The notes: generated by a model from the sequence alone, not told the origin. A DNA stretch of 64,000 nt from UBA2112 sp964596695 (GCA_964596695.1 CAZQVE010000004.1:1-64000); one strand, 5' to 3'; shown: positions 1-7,039, counted from the first letter of the stretch. Translations and numbers: made by a program.

Positions 1-107
1 ACCTAGACTACTACAACAATGACCGTGTACACTTAGGCATACAGTTACGGACACCGAGCGAGATGTTGCAAAGGTCCTGAGTTCTCTACGTCTCCCATAA
101 CTCTCAG

Positions 108-123
108 CTTGAATGATTTCAAG
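108..123. other. small inverted repeat in the gene-free left edge
   Basis: Bases 1-181 hold no ORF I can support. The visible structure is a 6-bp hairpin (CTTGAA, 4-base loop, TTCAAG), without a T-run on either side. At 139-150 on the plus strand is a stretch GACAGAGGAGAA that is also found, on the minus strand, as the ribosome-binding region of the gene at 182-487. Confidence 0.35.
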
Positions 124-181
124 ACAAAAGTTAGGGGAGACAGAGGAGAAATGAATCCAATGCTCCCAGCTGGTTGATCGA

Positions 182-487
182 TTAGACCCTCTTCTGGCTA
201 TATTTTCGATCAAAGACCATAAAGATAGCTATGAGCAATCCAAAATAGATTATTGCATAGGGAAGAAGGATCAGGAACTGGTATTGAGCAGACTTCATCA
301 CTACCATGAAGATATTCGCTCCGCTACTCATCGCCAGAGCCGAAGCAATACCGGTAAAGTAGAAAGTCCAGAAGTACGTATTTGCTCTCGAGCTTTCGGG
401 ATTCTTTCTGGCCAGGTAAAGATACCCTACCGAAATAGTAGCCCAGAGCAAACCGGCAATAATCGCCATTACACCCAATTGGTTCAT
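182..487 (-). CDS. small three-helix membrane protein, function unknown
   Basis: The reading frame is open further upstream, but I place the start at the ATG at 485-487 because GAGGAG lies directly before it and the upstream extension is Cys/Thr-rich and unlike a protein. The 101-residue product (MNQLGVMAII...) shows three hydrophobic segments at about residues 5-26, 38-62 and 70-95 and a short basic tail (KYSQKRV). I do not recognise a family. Upstream are a minus-strand promoter (TTGCAT/TATTGT) and two leader hairpins, so it is a self-contained unit. It is probably a cytoplasmic-membrane protein; nothing in the neighbours fixes its role. Confidence 0.6.
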   Translation of the reverse strand: MNQLGVMAIIAGLLWATISVGYLYLARKNPESSRANTYFWTFYFTGIASALAMSSGANIFMVVMKSAQYQFLILLPYAIIYFGLLIAIFMVFDRKYSQKRV

Positions 488-531
488 CTTTTCTCCTCTG
501 TCAGTGGACCGTAGGTCCGATGTAAACGTAT

Positions 532-590
532 TGCCACAACTAGTGTTGCGGCACGTGGCTTTACAATAGCATTTTTTCGTGTAAATGCAA
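532..590 (-). promoter_or_regulatory. promoter and 5' hairpin of the small membrane gene
   Basis: On the minus strand a -35-like TTGCAT (585-590) is followed after 16 bases by TATTGT (563-568), preceded by TGC as in extended -10 elements. About four bases after the expected transcript start is a 9-bp hairpin with one G-U pair (TGCCGCAAC/GTTGTGGCA, 532-553). A second small hairpin (GGACC-TAC-GGTCC) lies just before the Shine-Dalgarno of the gene. Confidence 0.5.
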
Positions 591-607
591 TATTGTTTCA
601 GCACAAA

Positions 608-639
608 AGGAAAAGCCCGCCACATACGTGCGACGGGCT
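608..639 (-). terminator. rho-independent terminator after the 59-residue ORF
   Basis: On the minus strand AGCCCG pairs with CGGGCT (634-639 with 614-619) across a 14-base loop and is followed by TTTCCTTTTG. It ends transcription coming from the small gene at 736-915. Confidence 0.6.
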
Positions 640-735
640 AGGGCAGAGAATCAAAGCCGCTACTTCCATAGTAGGTAGAAGTTTGGCCGTCTGATTACTT
701 CTTCTACCTTGTTACAGTATTGCTACTGAGACGAT

Positions 736-915
736 CTAGTTTGCGTTGACAGTCATCACGACCGCACATACGCATACCGCCAAACCGGCGACCGTCATGA
801 TGACTCCGCTGAACATGTCAGCGAAAGAGTCGCAATCGCGAAAACTTGCCACCGCATATGCAAGGCAGGCAAGTCCCAAAACGAACAATAGAACCATGCA
901 TGTATAAAAAGCCAT
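736..915 (-). CDS. 59-residue two-helix membrane peptide, unknown
   Basis: An ATG at 913-915, preceded by AGAAGAG, opens a 59-codon frame ending in TAG at 736-738. The product starts MAFYTCMVLLFVLG and has two hydrophobic segments (about residues 3-23 and 37-57) joined by a short polar linker with the acidic/Cys stretch RDCDS. The frame, a good Shine-Dalgarno and a downstream terminator support it as a real gene. Its leader resembles that of the gene at 182-487: a hairpin with a CTAC loop region, about ten bases, then a purine-rich Shine-Dalgarno. No family recognised. Confidence 0.55.
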   Translation of the reverse strand: MAFYTCMVLLFVLGLACLAYAVASFRDCDSFADMFSGVIMTVAGLAVCVCAVVMTVNAN

Positions 916-1016
916 TTTTTTCTCTTCTGCCGGGGGCTTGTAGGCCCTATGGGAATGTGCTGAACGACCGGATGCCGTGTTGTATACCTATGTTATAACA
1001 CAATGCGTCCAAAAGT

Positions 1017-1051
1017 CACCAGCGCAGGCAGCTGTGTTGCCTGCGCTGGTG
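1017..1051 (-). terminator. perfect 14-bp hairpin, second terminator of the upstream RNA
   Basis: CACCAGCGCAGGCA pairs perfectly with TGCCTGCGCTGGTG across a 7-base loop. On the minus strand it is followed by ACTTTTGG, a weak U-tract. It lies just after the stronger terminator at 1073-1110 and before the promoter region of the 59-residue ORF. Confidence 0.5.
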
Positions 1052-1072
1052 GCGATGCAAAATTCAAACAAC

Positions 1073-1110
1073 CAAAAAGAGCCAGGTAAGGGTGGGCATC
1101 ACCTGACTCT
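1073..1110 (-). terminator. rho-independent terminator of the candidate RNA gene
   Basis: On the minus strand AGAGTCAGGT (1101-1110) pairs with ACCTGGCTCT (1078-1087), with one G-U pair and a 13-base loop, followed by TTTTTGG. It closes the transcript that would start near 1356. Confidence 0.65.
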
Positions 1111-1356
1111 ATTTGGCCCTTCAACCCACCCGAATCGGGGGACACACGAGCGAACGCATGTCGAGGCGTGACCCACCTCACAACTTTTTGGAGGTCCGCT
1201 GGTTAAAGGGGTTAGTAGCCATGCAATCGTTGTCGGGTCGAAAGACCAATTCTGAAAAGTGGAGGGTAGATACTTTAAAGAAAGATTGCACAGCACCTAA
1301 CATAAGTTAGAATAGGGGGTATAAGGTGCGTTCGATAGCCCTAGAGCTATCAACCA
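1073..1356 (-). ncRNA. candidate structured RNA, about 285 nt, unidentified
   Basis: A near-consensus minus-strand promoter (TTGACA at 1386-1391, 17-base spacer, TAATAT at 1363-1368, preceded by TGC) points into this stretch, and a clear terminator lies at 1073-1110. No credible ORF lies between them. The transcript would fold: near its 5' end GATAGC/GCTATC forms a hairpin, CGAACGCA (about 1325-1333) can pair with TGCGTTCG (about 1152-1160), and GGTC-TTTC-GACC forms a tetraloop-like stem. I looked for conserved sequence of RNase P RNA, SRP RNA and tmRNA and did not find it. It could be a 6S-like RNA or something lineage-specific. Confidence 0.45.
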
Positions 1357-1362
1357 TGATTC

Positions 1363-1403
1363 ATATTAGCACGTATTTGACAGTATGTCAACACTTTTTG
1401 ACA
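1363..1403. promoter_or_regulatory. overlapping promoter region between the RNA and dprA
   Basis: Three copies of TTGACA-type hexamers lie within 27 bases: TTGACA at 1377-1382 (plus), its inverted partner TGTCAA at 1386-1391, and TTGACA at 1398-1403 (plus). The inverted copy serves the minus-strand promoter of the candidate RNA. The first two form a small dyad (TTGACA-GTA-TGTCAA). A good plus-strand -10 for dprA is not evident. Confidence 0.45.
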
Positions 1404-1411
1404 CAATTTGC

Positions 1412-2269
1412 ATGAAAATCAACCAAATTTCACCCCTAGATAATAATTATACTCAGATTATAGATAACATTGTGCTTACGCCTAAAAGGTTGTACTATAT
1501 AGGTACATTACCGACCGAGCGTCGGCCAAGCGTCGCAATCGTTGGTACGCGCCGACCGACCACCTACGGCAGAGAGGTTACGACAACCATAGCTACGGAC
1601 CTCGCGCGGCGCGGCGTTGTAATCATCAGTGGCATGGCGCTTGGCGTTGATGCTATCGCGCACCGAGCAGCGCTTGATGCGGACGGGACCACGATTGCCG
1701 TGCAGGGTAACGGCCTAGCGCGATTATACCCTCGTACTAACCAGCAGTTAGGCAACGAAATCGTAGAGAAGGGTGGTGCGATCGTCAGCGAATACGAGCC
1801 CGACATACCGGCGAGAGACTTTCAATTCCTCGAACGCAACCGAATTGTCAGTGGCCTCGCTGACGCCGTACTGATCACTGAAGCTGCCGCGCGAAGCGGC
1901 ACGCTCAATACCGCTAAGCACGCACTCGAGCAGGGCAAGGAAGTCTTCGTGGTACCAGGTAACATCACCAGTCCGCTTTCGGTCGGTTGCAACGCGCTGT
2001 TACGCCAAGGTGCCACACCCGTCACTAAAGCCGACGATATACTAGAGGTTATCGCGCCCGAGCTCCTGACACCACAAACCCGACTAGCGCTGGGCGATAA
2101 CCCACTCCAAACAAAAATCATCCAACTACTGCAATCAGGTATTCGCGATGGCGATGAATTACATGCGCAGTCCGGTGCCGACGCGGGAGAGTTCGCAACC
2201 GAACTGACCATGATGGAGATCAACGGACTGCTTCGTAGCCTTGGCGCCAATCAGTGGACTTTACGGTAG
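1412..2269 (+). CDS. dprA: DNA-processing protein DprA
   Basis: DprA binds incoming single-stranded DNA and loads RecA during natural transformation. The 285-residue product has the DprA Rossmann-fold core: VGTRRP at about residues 44-49, SGMALGVDAIAH at about 73-84, SEYEP at about 127-131, ERNRIVSGL at about 141-149 and VVPGN at 180-184. The C-terminal 60 residues look like the usual winged helix and end in GANQWTLR. I chose the ATG at 1412 because MKINQISPLD resembles the usual N terminus; an in-frame ATG at 1385 would add nine residues but overlaps the TTGACA boxes. The topA gene follows with one small ORF between, a common DprA-TopA order. The call is confident; the start is less so. Confidence 0.9.
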   Translation: MKINQISPLDNNYTQIIDNIVLTPKRLYYIGTLPTERRPSVAIVGTRRPTTYGREVTTTIATDLARRGVVIISGMALGVDAIAHRAALDADGTTIAVQGNGLARLYPRTNQQLGNEIVEKGGAIVSEYEPDIPARDFQFLERNRIVSGLADAVLITEAAARSGTLNTAKHALEQGKEVFVVPGNITSPLSVGCNALLRQGATPVTKADDILEVIAPELLTPQTRLALGDNPLQTKIIQLLQSGIRDGDELHAQSGADAGEFATELTMMEINGLLRSLGANQWTLR

Positions 2270-2287
2270 TACAACAGAGAAAAATGA

Positions 2288-2316
2288 TTGACTTTTTAGC
2301 TGCAATATGGTACATT
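2288..2316 (+). promoter_or_regulatory. promoter of the 106-residue ORF
   Basis: TTGACT (2288-2293), a 17-base spacer and TACATT (2311-2316) form a good sigma-70 promoter. The leader of about 65 bases can form a 6-bp stem (AGCAGC 2331-2336 with GCTGCT 2356-2361). Confidence 0.6.
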
Positions 2317-2388
2317 TTTCCCATTGGCTCAGCAGCTTGCCTGTCGAGCGCAATCGCTGCTTGATAGACCACTACCCAAGGAGTTAGT

Positions 2389-2709
2389 ATGAGCACTTTT
2401 CTGGATCGTAACGAGCCGTTTCTCGTTATGCCGGAGCAGTACCAGCAAATCCCCACCGACAATCCACGACGACTGGCAAAGCATGAGTGCCTCAGCCTCG
2501 CCATCAAGGATGTGCCCGGGGTCGAGGAAGTCGACGTCGAGGTGACCGACCAGATGGTCTGGGTCACGGTTCGTCGCAAGCACGGCATCGGCTGGGACGT
2601 GCTGTCTCCGCTGGTCGACAAAGCGATCAGCCGATGCTGCCGCGAACGCACGTTCGTACCGCAGGCAATCGACATCGATGCCGACGGCAACGAAGTCTTC
2701 GCCATCTGA
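2389..2709 (+). CDS. small soluble protein of unknown function
   Basis: A start with AAGGAG seven bases upstream opens a 106-residue frame (MSTFLDRNEP...). The sequence is mixed alpha/beta in character with no membrane segment; it contains a VEVTDQMVWVTVRRK stretch that looks like paired strands and two adjacent cysteines (RCCRER, about residue 84). I recognise no family. It has its own promoter and terminator, and its base composition is richer in G+C than the flanking dprA. It belongs with the other small-gene units of this window. Confidence 0.7.
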   Translation: MSTFLDRNEPFLVMPEQYQQIPTDNPRRLAKHECLSLAIKDVPGVEEVDVEVTDQMVWVTVRRKHGIGWDVLSPLVDKAISRCCRERTFVPQAIDIDADGNEVFAI

Positions 2710-2729
2710 CATCCCGGTCCTCAAGCAGG

Positions 2730-2751
2730 GGCCGCCTACGGGCGGCCTCTT
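2730..2751 (+). terminator. terminator of the 106-residue ORF
   Basis: GGCCGCC (2730-2736) pairs with GGCGGCC (2741-2747) across a TACG loop and is followed by TCTT. The U-tract is short. Confidence 0.6.
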
Positions 2752-2761
2752 GCATGCCCGC

Positions 2762-2789
2762 TTGACAATACCGCTGATTTGCATACAAT
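2762..2789 (+). promoter_or_regulatory. promoter of topA
   Basis: TTGACA (2762-2767), a 16-base spacer and TACAAT (2784-2789) form a strong promoter 45 bases before the topA start. Confidence 0.7.
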
Positions 2790-2833
2790 TGTCCCTTGTG
2801 CCATGCTAAAAAGATAGGGTGGCACACATATAT

Positions 2834-5131
2834 ATGACAAAAAACCTCGTAATAGTAGAGTCTCCGGCCAAAGCAAAAACGATCGAGAAATATCTCGGTC
2901 GTGATTTTCGTGTGCTCTCAAGCGTCGGTCATATCCGCAGTATTCCGAAGAAGACCAAGGACGGTACGCCGCCAGTTGACATTCAGAACGGCTTCGCGAC
3001 CCAATATGAGGTCGACTCCGAGAAAAAGAAGGTTATCACCGAGCTGAAAAAAGCCGTCAAAGAAGCCGACACTGTCTGGCTCGCAACCGATGAAGACCGC
3101 GAAGGAGAGGCGATCGCCTGGCATCTTTGCGAGGTTCTGAAACTCGATCCGAAAACAACCAATAGAATCGTATTCCACGAAATCACAAAGAACGCCATCG
3201 AAGAAGCGGTCAAAAACCCACGTACTGTCGACATGAACTTAGTGCAAGCGCAGCAAGCCCGCCAGATTTTGGACCGTATCGTCGGTTTCGAACTGAGTCC
3301 CGTGGTGTGGCAAAAAGTTCCCGGTGGTAAGTCCGCTGGTCGCGTACAGTCACCAGCTGTCCGCCTGTTGGTTGAGCGTGAGCGAGAGATTACAGCGTTT
3401 GAAGGCAGCTCGACGTTCAAAGTCGTCGCGCTGTTCACGCATGACGGCGAAGAAGTAAAAGCTGAACTGCCACAACAGTTCGAGGCCGAGGAAGAGGCAC
3501 AGAAGTTCCTCCAGAGCCTCAAAGACGCTACCTTTACTGTCACCGATATCGAAACCAGCCCAGGCACGCGCAGTCCGACCGCACCGTTCACCACCAGCAC
3601 CCTGCAGCAAACCGCCAACAGTCGGCTCGGTTTCGGGTCAAAGGCGACCATGTCCAGCGCCCAGAAGCTGTACCAAGCCGGTAAGATCACCTATATGCGT
3701 ACCGACAGCGTCAACCTGAGCGGTCAGGCTATCGCTGCCGCCAAAGACTTTATTACCAGTACCTACGGCGCCGAATATAGCCAGGTACGCCAGTTCAAAA
3801 CCAAATCATCCGGCGCTCAGGAAGCCCACGAGGCCATCCGCCCAACAGACATGAGCCTAGAAGAGGGAAGTACGAATGAATACGACCAGAAACTCTATGA
3901 CCTTATCCGCCGCCGCGCCCTCGCCAGCCAGATGGCTCCAGCTAAACTCGAAAAGACGACCATCACGATCAGCATCAGCTCATCGGACAAGACCCTTGTC
4001 GCCAAGGGTGAGGTAATTCTATTTGACGGATTTCTGAAAGTCTACGGCGGCAATAAGAAGGAAGACGCCATCTTGCCGTCCATGGCAAACGGCGACGTAC
4101 TGCACCTGAACGAAGTGACCGCCAAGCAAACATTCGCGCGGCCACCGGCTCGTTACACTGAGGGCTCGCTCGTGAAAAGGCTCGAGGAACTCGGCATCGG
4201 GCGTCCATCGACGTATGCGACGATCATCGACACCATTCAGACCCGCGGCTACGTCGTACGGGGTGAAGGCGAAGGGACTGAGCGTGACGTGATTGTACTA
4301 TCACTCAAAGATAACGACCTCAATCGCGAAATTATCCAGGAAAAGACCGGCGCCGACCGCGGTAAACTCGTGCCGACTCCAGCAGGCGAACTCATCGCTG
4401 ATTTCCTGGGCGAACATTTCGAACAAGTCGTTGATTATGACTTTACCGCTGAAGTAGAGGAGAAGTTCGACCAGATCGCTGAGAACAAGCTGGCGCGAAA
4501 CGCCATGCTGAGCGCATTCTATACACCGTTCCACAAACTTATCGAACAGTCTGGCGGCATCGACCGTAGTAAGGTCGGCGCTTCGCGTGAAGTCGGCACC
4601 GATCCAAAGAGCGGCAAGCCCATTACTGCACGCTTTGGTCGCTTTGGTCCTATGCTCCAGCTCGGCAGTACCGACGACGAAGAAAAACCTCAGTTCTCAC
4701 CGTTACCACGAGGCGCCAAAATCGAAACCGTCACCCTCGAGCAAGCACTCACGGCATTTAAATTACCGCGACTCGTCGGTCAGACAGAGGACGGGCAGGA
4801 CATCAAAGCCAATATCGGTCGTTTCGGACCCTACATCCAAGTCGGCAAGCTCTTCGTCAGCATCAAGCCCGAGGATCCGCACGATATCACGCTAGAGAAG
4901 GCACTTGAGCTGTACGAAGCCAAACTCAAGGCCGAGGCAGAGAAGAACATCGCCGACTTTGGCGATGGCGTTAAAGTCCTCAACGGTCGTTTCGGTCCCT
5001 ACATCACCGATGGTAAAAAGAACGCCAAGATTCCAAAAGATACCGATCCAAAATCCATCACGCACGAACAAGCCAAACAAATACTTGCCGAAGCGCCAGC
5101 CAAAAAACGCTTCCCCCGCCGCAAGAAATAG
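2834..5131 (+). CDS. topA: DNA topoisomerase I
   Basis: Type IA topoisomerase that relaxes negative supercoils. The 765-residue product opens with the Toprim domain (NLVIVESPAKAKTIEKYLG) and the acidic motif TDEDREGEAIAWH at about residues 85-97. The catalytic tyrosine is in ITYMRTDSVNL (Tyr287). Instead of C-terminal Cys4 zinc ribbons it ends in three repeats of the GRFGP type (RFGRFGPMLQLG, NIGRFGPYIQVG, LNGRFGPYITDG) and a basic tail. A GTG at 2819 is in frame, but the ATG at 2834 gives the usual N terminus and follows AGGGTGG. A hairpin with a TTTT run lies at 5132-5168. Confidence 0.95.
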   Translation: MTKNLVIVESPAKAKTIEKYLGRDFRVLSSVGHIRSIPKKTKDGTPPVDIQNGFATQYEVDSEKKKVITELKKAVKEADTVWLATDEDREGEAIAWHLCEVLKLDPKTTNRIVFHEITKNAIEEAVKNPRTVDMNLVQAQQARQILDRIVGFELSPVVWQKVPGGKSAGRVQSPAVRLLVEREREITAFEGSSTFKVVALFTHDGEEVKAELPQQFEAEEEAQKFLQSLKDATFTVTDIETSPGTRSPTAPFTTSTLQQTANSRLGFGSKATMSSAQKLYQAGKITYMRTDSVNLSGQAIAAAKDFITSTYGAEYSQVRQFKTKSSGAQEAHEAIRPTDMSLEEGSTNEYDQKLYDLIRRRALASQMAPAKLEKTTITISISSSDKTLVAKGEVILFDGFLKVYGGNKKEDAILPSMANGDVLHLNEVTAKQTFARPPARYTEGSLVKRLEELGIGRPSTYATIIDTIQTRGYVVRGEGEGTERDVIVLSLKDNDLNREIIQEKTGADRGKLVPTPAGELIADFLGEHFEQVVDYDFTAEVEEKFDQIAENKLARNAMLSAFYTPFHKLIEQSGGIDRSKVGASREVGTDPKSGKPITARFGRFGPMLQLGSTDDEEKPQFSPLPRGAKIETVTLEQALTAFKLPRLVGQTEDGQDIKANIGRFGPYIQVGKLFVSIKPEDPHDITLEKALELYEAKLKAEAEKNIADFGDGVKVLNGRFGPYITDGKKNAKIPKDTDPKSITHEQAKQILAEAPAKKRFPRRKK

Positions 5132-5168
5132 CCGTGTTTCGGGAGTATAGATTATCATACGCGGTTTT
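5132..5168 (+). terminator. probable terminator of topA
   Basis: CCGTGT (5132-5137) can pair with ACGCGG (5159-5164) with one G-U pair, followed by TTTT. The loop is long and contains an inner GTAT/ATAC pairing, so this is a moderate call. Confidence 0.45.
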
Positions 5169-5189
5169 CATTTTGCTTAAGCCAATATA

Positions 5190-5246
5190 TTGACATTCAC
5201 ATAATAAGGACTATGATGAATCATGCTGGTCTCCACCCAGGAGACC
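5190..5246 (+). promoter_or_regulatory. promoter and 5' hairpin of the 60-residue membrane ORF
   Basis: TTGACA (5190-5195), 16 bases, TATGAT (5212-5217). The transcript would start near 5224 and a perfect 7-bp hairpin GGTCTCC/GGAGACC (5228-5234, 5240-5246) stands about four bases from that end. Confidence 0.65.
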
Positions 5247-5273
5247 CGATCCTTTCGAGAGGGGGTGAAAAAA

Positions 5274-5456
5274 ATGAAGGCTGTCGCATTCTTCGTCGGT
5301 CTGGTGCTGCTCGGTGTCGCTCTCGTCGTCCTGATGCCGGTCGGCGTGTCCGTCGCCACCGCAGGCGTGTTCTCGGCTCTCTGGAGCTGGGACGTGCTCG
5401 TCAGCGTCGTCCTCGGCCTGGTTGGCTCGGCATTGGTCGTGCCGGCGCTCAGCTGA
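5274..5456 (+). CDS. 60-residue two-helix membrane peptide, unknown
   Basis: The frame is open from 5223, but the ATG at 5274 is preceded by GAGGGGGTG and gives a clean small membrane protein (MKAVAFFVGLVLLGV...). It has two hydrophobic segments, about residues 3-25 and 38-58, split by SALWSWD. The coding sequence is strikingly G+C-rich and Val/Leu-rich compared with topA and the regulator that follows. It has its own promoter, leader hairpin and terminator. No family recognised; it may be a small exported or membrane-modulating peptide, but that is only inference. Confidence 0.65.
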   Translation: MKAVAFFVGLVLLGVALVVLMPVGVSVATAGVFSALWSWDVLVSVVLGLVGSALVVPALS

Positions 5457-5552
5457 GGCACCCGCGTGTTGCGGTGTCGGCCATCATACATCAGCGTGCT
5501 GATATCTTGATGGTCCATCTTCACCCACAACTACATACCGCCCTAAAGGAGA

Positions 5553-5598
5553 AACCGTCTCGAGATTCATCTCGGCGATGCTCCTCGGGGCGGTTTTT
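5553..5598 (+). terminator. terminator, homologous to the one at 7383-7440
   Basis: A 12-bp stem with two G-U pairs (5553-5564 with 5584-5595) is followed by TTT. The 3' arm and loop share the string ATGCTC(C)TCGGGGCGG with the terminator of the small ORF at 7040-7366. Confidence 0.75.
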
Positions 5599-5762
5599 CA
5601 GTTGACGTATCGTTGGGCTACGTCCCCGGGGCTTGTAAATATATATGTAAAGTGCTATTGTTTGATTATCCACAAAATAATAGGGGAGAATAAAAAGTCC
5701 AAAAACATTCTTTACGAAATGCGTAAATTCCATGCTATAATCGACAAAAGTAGAAAAAGTGT
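5599..5762. other. gene-free AT-rich spacer
   Basis: The whole gap between the small membrane ORF and the sigma4/HARE gene is 397 bases. Apart from the terminator at its left and the promoter at its right I see only AT-rich sequence; the open frames in it are short and lack ribosome-binding sites. Confidence 0.5.
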
Positions 5763-5791
5763 TTGACATTATAAAAAATATGTTTTATAAT
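5763..5791 (+). promoter_or_regulatory. consensus sigma-70 promoter
   Basis: TTGACA (5763-5768), a 17-base AT-only-rich spacer and TATAAT (5786-5791) match both consensus hexamers exactly. It drives the sigma4/HARE gene with a leader of about 55 bases. Confidence 0.85.
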
Positions 5792-5853
5792 GGATAACAA
5801 GAACATAATAATAATCCTATATAACCTGAGGTGAGGCAGAGAGGACCAACCTA

Positions 5854-6912
5854 ATGAGCCAGGCTCCCAGCAAGACGACAACCGAAACGACCACTGTTGA
5901 CATCGATGGTGCGGTCGAGGCAATCCTCGGCGCCGTCGAGCAGGAACGCGAACGTGAAATTATTACCCGTCGATTCGGTCTGTACGACCGAAAAGAGACG
6001 CTGGAACAGATTGGTGAACTGCTTGGTATCACCCGTGAACGCGTCCGTCAGCTAGAGAAGGCGATCTTGATTCGTCTCAAAATCGCCGGCGAAGAAGGTA
6101 AGGTTCCTGCCGTTCAGACCGTCGAAAAGGCAATCGTCCGTGAGCTTAGCGAAATGGGTCGCCTCGCGACTATCAACGACCTGACCGATGTGTTGCTCGG
6201 TGACAAAGCCACGCCTCTTGCTCGTGCCCGCGTCGCCTTTGCCGCTACACTGGCACCACGCCTCACCGTTGTCGACGAAAACGACAACTACAGGGCTGCT
6301 GTCGGTATCGCTGAATATGGCGACGAAAAGAAAGTTCGCGAACAAGTCGACGGTGTCGTCGCTGCCGTCAAGAAACACGGCGAACCATTGACGATTGAGC
6401 AACTTCATGAGCAGCTAGACCATGAACATCCCTCTCATGTTCGCGCGCTCGCGACCGTCAGTAAACACCTGTCGAATCTCAAGGATATGTGGGGTCTCAA
6501 CAAGTGGCCAACCGTCAACCCAAAGAACATTCGCGACAAGATTTATGTCATCCTGGCCGAAAACGGCAAACCAATGCACTTTTCCGAGATTGCCGGCTCT
6601 ATCAAGAGTAGCAACTTCAGCCGCAAGAATGTTACTACCCAAGCCATTCACAACGAACTCATCAAAGACAAGCGATTCGTCTTGATTGGTCGCGGTATTT
6701 ACGCATTGGATACATGGGGTTACAGCAAGGGAACCGTCGCTGATACTATCGCCGACATCCTCCGTAAATCATCTGAACCTCTCCATCGCGATGAGATCGT
6801 CAAGCGCGTGCTTAAGAGCCGCCAAGTCAAGGAAACGACCATCCTCCTCAACTTGCAAAGCAAGCCGCAGTTTAAGCGCGTTGCTAAGGCAACTTACGCG
6901 CTGGCTGAATAA
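5854..6912 (+). CDS. sigma-70 region 4 and HARE-HTH protein
   Basis: The 352-residue product begins with a Thr-rich tail, then a sigma region-4-like helix-turn-helix at about residues 30-75 (REREIITRRFGL, TLEQIGELLGITRERVRQLE), which in sigma factors reads the -35 box. The C-terminal third holds two HARE-HTH-like winged helices (PMHFSEIAGSI... and PLHRDEIVKRVL...), as in the RNA polymerase delta subunit. Sigma regions 2 and 3 are missing, so it cannot be a complete sigma factor. It more likely binds RNA polymerase or promoters as an accessory regulator; that is inference from domains. A perfect consensus promoter and a strong terminator suggest high expression. Confidence 0.8.
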   Translation: MSQAPSKTTTETTTVDIDGAVEAILGAVEQEREREIITRRFGLYDRKETLEQIGELLGITRERVRQLEKAILIRLKIAGEEGKVPAVQTVEKAIVRELSEMGRLATINDLTDVLLGDKATPLARARVAFAATLAPRLTVVDENDNYRAAVGIAEYGDEKKVREQVDGVVAAVKKHGEPLTIEQLHEQLDHEHPSHVRALATVSKHLSNLKDMWGLNKWPTVNPKNIRDKIYVILAENGKPMHFSEIAGSIKSSNFSRKNVTTQAIHNELIKDKRFVLIGRGIYALDTWGYSKGTVADTIADILRKSSEPLHRDEIVKRVLKSRQVKETTILLNLQSKPQFKRVAKATYALAE

Positions 6913-6930
6913 CCCACCGAGATTCTCACG

Positions 6931-6968
6931 CAAATATGCACGGCTATTCCGTGCATATTTGCTTTTTT
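6931..6968 (+). terminator. strong terminator of the sigma4/HARE gene
   Basis: A perfect 13-bp stem (CAAATATGCACGG/CCGTGCATATTTG), 5-base loop, then CTTTTTTG. Confidence 0.9.
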
Positions 6969-6992
6969 GTGCAAAATATTGTAATATGTACC

Positions 6993-7031
6993 TATAATGA
7001 CGAGTCTTTCGTCGTTTGATCCTCAATCAAA
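6993..7031 (+). promoter_or_regulatory. -10 box and leader hairpin of the 108-residue ORF
   Basis: TATAAT is at 6993-6998; no good -35 is seen. The short leader can form TTTGAT/ATCAAA (7015-7020, 7026-7031), which ends at the Shine-Dalgarno AAAGGAG. Confidence 0.5.
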
Positions 7032-7039
7032 GGAGCCCC

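Noticed and set aside
139..181. Plus-strand ORF starting at 151 after GAGGAG
   Set aside because: It ends after seven codons; I note only that its start region resembles the Shine-Dalgarno region of the gene at 182-487.
1017..1384. tmRNA, SRP RNA or RNase P RNA
   Set aside because: None of the conserved core sequences known for these RNAs can be seen on either strand.
2983..3690. 235-codon minus-strand frame within topA
   Set aside because: Antisense to a clearly conserved gene; the composition (Ser, Arg, Cys rich) is that of a shadow frame.
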